Shown: in pieces, positions 56,591 to 64,000 of the stretch
Layout of the letters: each line of letters begins with the position of its first letter
Numbering within the stretch: the stretch's first letter is position 1
Assembly: GCA_963855995.1 (NCBI GenBank)
Contig: OY979718.1
Location: forward strand, 36,967,059-37,031,058
Source of the DNA: Muricea muricata
Taxonomy: Eukaryota; Cnidaria; Anthozoa; Malacalcyonacea; Plexauridae
Length of the DNA stretch: 64,000 bases
Direction: 5' to 3'
Translations under genes and position numbers: made by a program
The notes under the pieces: model-generated
The model's input: only the letters and a program-made list of their open reading frames with translations
Told to the model about the DNA's origin: nothing
Databases searched by the model: none

Positions 56591-58167
56591 TCAGCGTCAT
56601 AACTTCCTACACCTACGGTACTTGTGCAGATTTATTGTTGAAATACAATCCCTTGCAAAATAAAACGTGCCATCCGGATTTTGTAAGGTTTATCCCCCTT
56701 TCCCCCATGCAATGTTGCGATTTGAAGTTGAAATTAAAAAGGAAGGCCTGAAACGGTGCTAACAATCACTAAACAACATTGAGAAGGGTGCGGGAGCATG
56801 AAGTGTCTCGTTTATTTTGCATACGATTGTCTAAAATAGGGACGTTTGGAATGCACACTTGACGCATCTTAATTGTGTAAGATGCAAGTGTAAATTAAAA
56901 GTAAAAAAACCAGTAAATTTTATTGAGAATCATTCCAAAGTGTGAACACACATGGTTTGAAGAGTAACACCTATGTATTTTATATTTATTTTGGTGAAAA
57001 GTTATAATATATGTGACAAAAGAAACGTCAATAAATATACGTATATTAGTGAGAATATACTGCAGTTAATTATTGAAATAATGAAATTGACACAAGAATT
57101 CATAATCTTGAAATATTCCGCAACAACAATTATTCTCGTATATAGCTGTAGCTATCACATGTACACGCAGTAGAGCGGTGTGGTGAATTTCGTATACTAG
57201 TTTTTCTAAATTTGAATATCAAATGGAAATGGAAGACCAGATGGCGCTGTTTTCAGTTCTTCTCGCAAATCCCGCAAGAAGAACAAGTGGACATCCGGTC
57301 ATACCCGCGTTGCTTTGCAGAGTTTATTCTTCACTGAATATTTGAATGTCTATACATACGCTTATCGTACATGCATGCGTTTTAGCGGGGAATACATTAT
57401 ACATGCAATTAGCATATTAATCAGTGTTCATAATGACCGGCAACGTAAACGGGTCACCATTTAAAACTCTCAAAATTACACATATGAGTTCTCTTCTACA
57501 AGGTTTGTTGACTAATATACTTCAACATTGATAAGTTATTCAACAAATTCTAGAATTTTAAATGGTTTGAAGTTTGCATACGCTGAATAAGCGGCGAATC
57601 ACCACTGTGATCCGAGGAAATATGAAATAATACATTATTATGTAATATATTTTTTTTGCTTGAACGGGTCACCATTGCACAATCGGCTCGTACTATGTTA
57701 GTTTCTAAAAAAATATGGAAGCGTCTACTTTACCATGGTACTACGGTACAAACCTCAAATCTTATGTATTTAATGTGCGGCCAATGTACTCTCTTCAGTT
57801 GTTTTGGCACTTGTATTAAACGGTGACCCGTTGTGGTGATGCGTTAATTTAAATTAATTATTCAGAACTGTCTAACTGACACCACTGACACAGTGACAGA
57901 GATGGTATACACAGTGCATTGCATGTTCATGTTTCACAAATACTTATTAAGTATATAATTGTTAATTTAGTTGTTAATCGGCCTGTTTAGACCGCTTTGG
58001 TTTGTTCGTCAAATACGCGCTGTCATATGAGTATAGATGAATATAATTATTTTTTAAACAATCCGTTTAACAGTCAGTTCATATTATATTGTACGTGTTT
58101 TATTGTCAACATATACATTGTCGATATAATTATATACAACGTGAAAGTACTTGGCTGTTTCATAGTT

Positions 58168-59005
58168 CTAATGTCTTAAACGCTGTCCTTTCCTCTTAAT
58201 GATTTCTTCCACGCGATTTGGCATTGAGGCAATTGTGTTATTTGCTACTTCTATGGGTAAAGATTGAATTGTAGAGATAGCTCTATATTTAATTTCTTCG
58301 CATGTTTCCTTCGTGGTTTACGACCGTATAGCTTGCTTACGCAATGCGTCTGAAACTAGTTTAATATTCTCAATGGGGTTTAGGTCAGGACTTCTCGGAG
58401 GTATTTTTAGAAGCTCACAGTTTGCCCGATCCATTGCTGCACAAGCCATTGCTGAATTCTGACTTGGATCTCCGTCTTATTGTATAACCATAATCGCATT
58501 TGCCTTTATCTGCAATGGCAAACACACTTTCAAAGTTCTCGTCAATAAAATTGGCAAAGTAACGGCCATCTAACTTGTCATAAGCTTTGCATATGGCCAC
58601 GCCCTTGTCATAACTTAGAGCTACCGTCAGCTTTACCACTCGACCACCACTCCCAGTTTTTTGTCCCTTCGCGGTACATCCTGGTGTTAGTCCTTCGCTT
58701 CTCTTGTTCCATACCCTGGCTTTGGGTGCAAAGGCTTGATCCAAGGGATTTCCCTTATATACGCAAATCCCGTTCCGTCGAGGTAAAACACAATATCTTG
58801 AGTCCATACGTCGTGAGAATATTCTTTTTGCATTCTCCGTGTCAAAAATCTCCTCTTTTTCATGTCAGCCTTTGTTAACAGACCTTTTTTCCGAGCTTGT
58901 AGATAGTAATAGCCCTCTTTATTTAGGAAACGTTAAATTGTAATCTTTGAAATGTGTTGACATACGCAAGTGGGGTCATTATCAGGCGTTCTGGATTAAA
59001 CGCCT
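58168..59005 (-). pseudogene. Tc1/IS630-like transposase pseudogene, array unit 4
   Basis: Same as unit 1, offset 7245 bp; central frame 58807-58415 identical, with all lesions shared. Confidence 0.85.
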
Positions 59006-60582
59006 TCAGCGTCATAACTTCCTACACCTACGGTACTTGTGCAGATTTATTGTTGAAATACAATCCCTTGCAAAATAAAACGTGCCATCCGGATTTTGTA
59101 AGGTTTATCCCCCTTTCCCCCATGCAATGTTGCGATTTGAAGTTGAAATTAAAAAGGAAGGCCTGAAACGGTGCTAACAATCACTAAACAACATTGAGAA
59201 GGGTGCGGGAGCATGAAGTGTCTCGTTTATTTTGCATACGATTGTCTAAAATAGGGACGTTTGGAATGCACACTTGACGCATCTTAATTGTGTAAGATGC
59301 AAGTGTAAATTAAAAGTAAAAAAACCAGTAAATTTTATTGAGAATCATTCCAAAGTGTGAACACACATGGTTTGAAGAGTAACACCTATGTATTTTATAT
59401 TTATTTTGGTGAAAAGTTATAATATATGTGACAAAAGAAACGTCAATAAATATACGTATATTAGTGAGAATATACTGCAGTTAATTATTGAAATAATGAA
59501 ATTGACACAAGAATTCATAATCTTGAAATATTCCGCAACAACAATTATTCTCGTATATAGCTGTAGCTATCACATGTACACGCAGTAGAGCGGTGTGGTG
59601 AATTTCGTATACTAGTTTTTCTAAATTTGAATATCAAATGGAAATGGAAGACCAGATGGCGCTGTTTTCAGTTCTTCTCGCAAATCCCGCAAGAAGAACA
59701 AGTGGACATCCGGTCATACCCGCGTTGCTTTGCAGAGTTTATTCTTCACTGAATATTTGAATGTCTATACATACGCTTATCGTACATGCATGCGTTTTAG
59801 CGGGGAATACATTATACATGCAATTAGCATATTAATCAGTGTTCATAATGACCGGCAACGTAAACGGGTCACCATTTAAAACTCTCAAAATTACACATAT
59901 GAGTTCTCTTCTACAAGGTTTGTTGACTAATATACTTCAACATTGATAAGTTATTCAACAAATTCTAGAATTTTAAATGGTTTGAAGTTTGCATACGCTG
60001 AATAAGCGGCGAATCACCACTGTGATCCGAGGAAATATGAAATAATACATTATTATGTAATATATTTTTTTTGCTTGAACGGGTCACCATTGCACAATCG
60101 GCTCGTACTATGTTAGTTTCTAAAAAAATATGGAAGCGTCTACTTTACCATGGTACTACGGTACAAACCTCAAATCTTATGTATTTAATGTGCGGCCAAT
60201 GTACTCTCTTCAGTTGTTTTGGCACTTGTATTAAACGGTGACCCGTTGTGGTGATGCGTTAATTTAAATTAATTATTCAGAACTGTCTAACTGACACCAC
60301 TGACACAGTGACAGAGATGGTATACACAGTGCATTGCATGTTCATGTTTCACAAATACTTATTAAGTATATAATTGTTAATTTAGTTGTTAATCGGCCTG
60401 TTTAGACCGCTTTGGTTTGTTCGTCAAATACGCGCTGTCATATGAGTATAGATGAATATAATTATTTTTTAAACAATCCGTTTAACAGTCAGTTCATATT
60501 ATATTGTACGTGTTTTATTGTCAACATATACATTGTCGATATAATTATATACAACGTGAAAGTACTTGGCTGTTTCATAGTT

Positions 60583-61420
60583 CTAATGTCTTAAACGCTG
60601 TCCTTTCCTCTTAATGATTTCTTCCACGCGATTTGGCATTGAGGCAATTGTGTTATTTGCTACTTCTATGGGTAAAGATTGAATTGTAGAGATAGCTCTA
60701 TATTTAATTTCTTCGCATGTTTCCTTCGTGGTTTACGACCGTATAGCTTGCTTACGCAATGCGTCTGAAACTAGTTTAATATTCTCAATGGGGTTTAGGT
60801 CAGGACTTCTCGGAGGTATTTTTAGAAGCTCACAGTTTGCCCGATCCATTGCTGCACAAGCCATTGCTGAATTCTGACTTGGATCTCCGTCTTATTGTAT
60901 AACCATAATCGCATTTGCCTTTATCTGCAATGGCAAACACACTTTCAAAGTTCTCGTCAATAAAATTGGCAAAGTAACGGCCATCTAACTTGTCATAAGC
61001 TTTGCATATGGCCACGCCCTTGTCATAACTTAGAGCTACCGTCAGCTTTACCACTCGACCACCACTCCCAGTTTTTTGTCCCTTCGCGGTACATCCTGGT
61101 GTTAGTCCTTCGCTTCTCTTGTTCCATACCCTGGCTTTGGGTGCAAAGGCTTGATCCAAGGGATTTCCCTTATATACGCAAATCCCGTTCCGTCGAGGTA
61201 AAACACAATATCTTGAGTCCATACGTCGTGAGAATATTCTTTTTGCATTCTCCGTGTCAAAAATCTCCTCTTTTTCATGTCAGCCTTTGTTAACAGACCT
61301 TTTTTCCGAGCTTGTAGATAGTAATAGCCCTCTTTATTTAGGAAACGTTAAATTGTAATCTTTGAAATGTGTTGACATACGCAAGTGGGGTCATTATCAG
61401 GCGTTCTGGATTAAACGCCT
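60583..61420 (-). pseudogene. Tc1/IS630-like transposase pseudogene, array unit 5
   Basis: Same as unit 1, offset 9660 bp; central frame 61222-60830 identical, with all lesions shared. Confidence 0.85.
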
Positions 61421-62997
61421 TCAGCGTCATAACTTCCTACACCTACGGTACTTGTGCAGATTTATTGTTGAAATACAATCCCTTGCAAAATAAAACGTGC
61501 CATCCGGATTTTGTAAGGTTTATCCCCCTTTCCCCCATGCAATGTTGCGATTTGAAGTTGAAATTAAAAAGGAAGGCCTGAAACGGTGCTAACAATCACT
61601 AAACAACATTGAGAAGGGTGCGGGAGCATGAAGTGTCTCGTTTATTTTGCATACGATTGTCTAAAATAGGGACGTTTGGAATGCACACTTGACGCATCTT
61701 AATTGTGTAAGATGCAAGTGTAAATTAAAAGTAAAAAAACCAGTAAATTTTATTGAGAATCATTCCAAAGTGTGAACACACATGGTTTGAAGAGTAACAC
61801 CTATGTATTTTATATTTATTTTGGTGAAAAGTTATAATATATGTGACAAAAGAAACGTCAATAAATATACGTATATTAGTGAGAATATACTGCAGTTAAT
61901 TATTGAAATAATGAAATTGACACAAGAATTCATAATCTTGAAATATTCCGCAACAACAATTATTCTCGTATATAGCTGTAGCTATCACATGTACACGCAG
62001 TAGAGCGGTGTGGTGAATTTCGTATACTAGTTTTTCTAAATTTGAATATCAAATGGAAATGGAAGACCAGATGGCGCTGTTTTCAGTTCTTCTCGCAAAT
62101 CCCGCAAGAAGAACAAGTGGACATCCGGTCATACCCGCGTTGCTTTGCAGAGTTTATTCTTCACTGAATATTTGAATGTCTATACATACGCTTATCGTAC
62201 ATGCATGCGTTTTAGCGGGGAATACATTATACATGCAATTAGCATATTAATCAGTGTTCATAATGACCGGCAACGTAAACGGGTCACCATTTAAAACTCT
62301 CAAAATTACACATATGAGTTCTCTTCTACAAGGTTTGTTGACTAATATACTTCAACATTGATAAGTTATTCAACAAATTCTAGAATTTTAAATGGTTTGA
62401 AGTTTGCATACGCTGAATAAGCGGCGAATCACCACTGTGATCCGAGGAAATATGAAATAATACATTATTATGTAATATATTTTTTTTGCTTGAACGGGTC
62501 ACCATTGCACAATCGGCTCGTACTATGTTAGTTTCTAAAAAAATATGGAAGCGTCTACTTTACCATGGTACTACGGTACAAACCTCAAATCTTATGTATT
62601 TAATGTGCGGCCAATGTACTCTCTTCAGTTGTTTTGGCACTTGTATTAAACGGTGACCCGTTGTGGTGATGCGTTAATTTAAATTAATTATTCAGAACTG
62701 TCTAACTGACACCACTGACACAGTGACAGAGATGGTATACACAGTGCATTGCATGTTCATGTTTCACAAATACTTATTAAGTATATAATTGTTAATTTAG
62801 TTGTTAATCGGCCTGTTTAGACCGCTTTGGTTTGTTCGTCAAATACGCGCTGTCATATGAGTATAGATGAATATAATTATTTTTTAAACAATCCGTTTAA
62901 CAGTCAGTTCATATTATATTGTACGTGTTTTATTGTCAACATATACATTGTCGATATAATTATATACAACGTGAAAGTACTTGGCTGTTTCATAGTT

Positions 62998-63835
62998 CTA
63001 ATGTCTTAAACGCTGTCCTTTCCTCTTAATGATTTCTTCCACGCGATTTGGCATTGAGGCAATTGTGTTATTTGCTACTTCTATGGGTAAAGATTGAATT
63101 GTAGAGATAGCTCTATATTTAATTTCTTCGCATGTTTCCTTCGTGGTTTACGACCGTATAGCTTGCTTACGCAATGCGTCTGAAACTAGTTTAATATTCT
63201 CAATGGGGTTTAGGTCAGGACTTCTCGGAGGTATTTTTAGAAGCTCACAGTTTGCCCGATCCATTGCTGCACAAGCCATTGCTGAATTCTGACTTGGATC
63301 TCCGTCTTATTGTATAACCATAATCGCATTTGCCTTTATCTGCAATGGCAAACACACTTTCAAAGTTCTCGTCAATAAAATTGGCAAAGTAACGGCCATC
63401 TAACTTGTCATAAGCTTTGCATATGGCCACGCCCTTGTCATAACTTAGAGCTACCGTCAGCTTTACCACTCGACCACCACTCCCAGTTTTTTGTCCCTTC
63501 GCGGTACATCCTGGTGTTAGTCCTTCGCTTCTCTTGTTCCATACCCTGGCTTTGGGTGCAAAGGCTTGATCCAAGGGATTTCCCTTATATACGCAAATCC
63601 CGTTCCGTCGAGGTAAAACACAATATCTTGAGTCCATACGTCGTGAGAATATTCTTTTTGCATTCTCCGTGTCAAAAATCTCCTCTTTTTCATGTCAGCC
63701 TTTGTTAACAGACCTTTTTTCCGAGCTTGTAGATAGTAATAGCCCTCTTTATTTAGGAAACGTTAAATTGTAATCTTTGAAATGTGTTGACATACGCAAG
63801 TGGGGTCATTATCAGGCGTTCTGGATTAAACGCCT
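62998..63835 (-). pseudogene. Tc1/IS630-like transposase pseudogene, array unit 6
   Basis: Same as unit 1, offset 12075 bp; central frame 63637-63245 identical, with all lesions shared. Confidence 0.85.
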
Positions 63836-64000
63836 TCAGCGTCATAACTTCCTACACCTACGGTACTTGTGCAGATTTATTGTTGAAATACAATCCCTTG
63901 CAAAATAAAACGTGCCATCCGGATTTTGTAAGGTTTATCCCCCTTTCCCCCATGCAATGTTGCGATTTGAAGTTGAAATTAAAAAGGAAGGCCTGAAACG

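Larger units (their letters stand above)
49399..64000 (+). repeat. Tandem array of a 2415-bp unit, six full copies plus start of a seventh
   Basis: Unit starts: 49399, 51814, 54229, 56644, 59059, 61474 and 63889 (partial). All open frames recur exactly every 2415 bp with identical translations, and in the stretches I compared base by base I saw no differences between units. The left edge is sharp: before 49399 the sequence is GAAGGAAC, whereas inside the array each unit is preceded by ATTGTTGAAA. The array runs off the right end. Each unit is about 1.5 kb of AT-rich non-coding DNA followed by about 0.85 kb of a minus-strand Tc1/IS630-like transposase pseudogene. Within the unit, AACGGGTCACC occurs twice directly (first unit 50203-50213 and 50418-50428) and once inverted (50577-50587). 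It could be a young satellite, a recent unequal-crossover amplification, or an assembly expansion. Confidence 0.95.

Noticed and set aside
49399..64000. CRISPR-like or rDNA array
   Set aside because: The period is 2415 bp with no short repeat-spacer structure, and no rRNA-like sequence was recognised in the unit.
1..64000. tRNA or other structural RNA genes
   Set aside because: I looked for B-box GGTTCGA-type sequences; the hits (for example 27319) fall within RT pseudogenes and do not fold as tRNA.

Overview
This window is eukaryotic, animal nuclear DNA. It is AT-rich, its genes are split by GT-AG introns, and it holds many non-LTR retrotransposon, Penelope, piggyBac, hAT and Tc1/mariner remnants plus many palindromic MITEs. 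The repeat style (CR1/L2-like ORF2 proteins, a CXC-tail protein, hAT MITEs with ATATTCAT cores) and the two clear host genes best fit an invertebrate. An anthozoan cnidarian is my inference; the species cannot be read from the sequence. All exon and repeat coordinates were worked out by hand from splice sites, reading frame and arm alignment.

Three host genes are well supported. (1) 21915-23498 (+) is an intronless wax-ester-synthase/DGAT-type acyltransferase. (2) 36565-30631 (-) is a nine-exon mitochondrial carrier of the SLC25A14/SLC25A30 type; its exon lengths sum to 930 nt, exactly in frame, giving 309 aa. (3) 37012-42916 (+) is a nine-exon cyclin B3; its exons sum to 1335 nt, exactly in frame, giving 444 aa. 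Genes 2 and 3 are head to head across about 446 bp that carries two inverted CCAAT boxes and a CHR-like TTTGAA. A possible terminal exon of an unidentified gene lies at 4500-4713.

The most unusual coding feature is at 10-14 kb. A tandem duplication of about 2 kb carries two near-identical small ORFs (11500-11793 and 13342-13653). Their motif pattern resembles the short C-terminal effector modules of bacterial RHS/CDI polymorphic toxins. The coding core is almost unchanged between copies, while the non-coding flanks have drifted by substitutions and indels.

Layout: 1-10 kb is mostly non-genic with MITEs. 10-14 kb holds the toxin-like duplication. 15.6-16 kb holds a CXC-tail pseudogene. 16-20.3 kb is a nested nest: a TTAA-flanked inverted-repeat element containing a 394-bp foldback and a CR1/L2-like retrotransposon whose ORF2 carries a single stop. 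20.4-21.4 kb is an RT pseudogene and 21.9-23.5 kb the acyltransferase. 24-30 kb holds MITEs and a second RT pseudogene. 30.6-43 kb is the carrier/cyclin pair with elements in its introns. 43-49.4 kb is a graveyard of RT, hAT, piggyBac and Penelope pieces. 49399 to the window end is a head-to-tail array of a 2415-bp unit (six full copies plus 112 bp of a seventh). Each unit carries the same broken Tc1/IS630-like transposase pseudogene.
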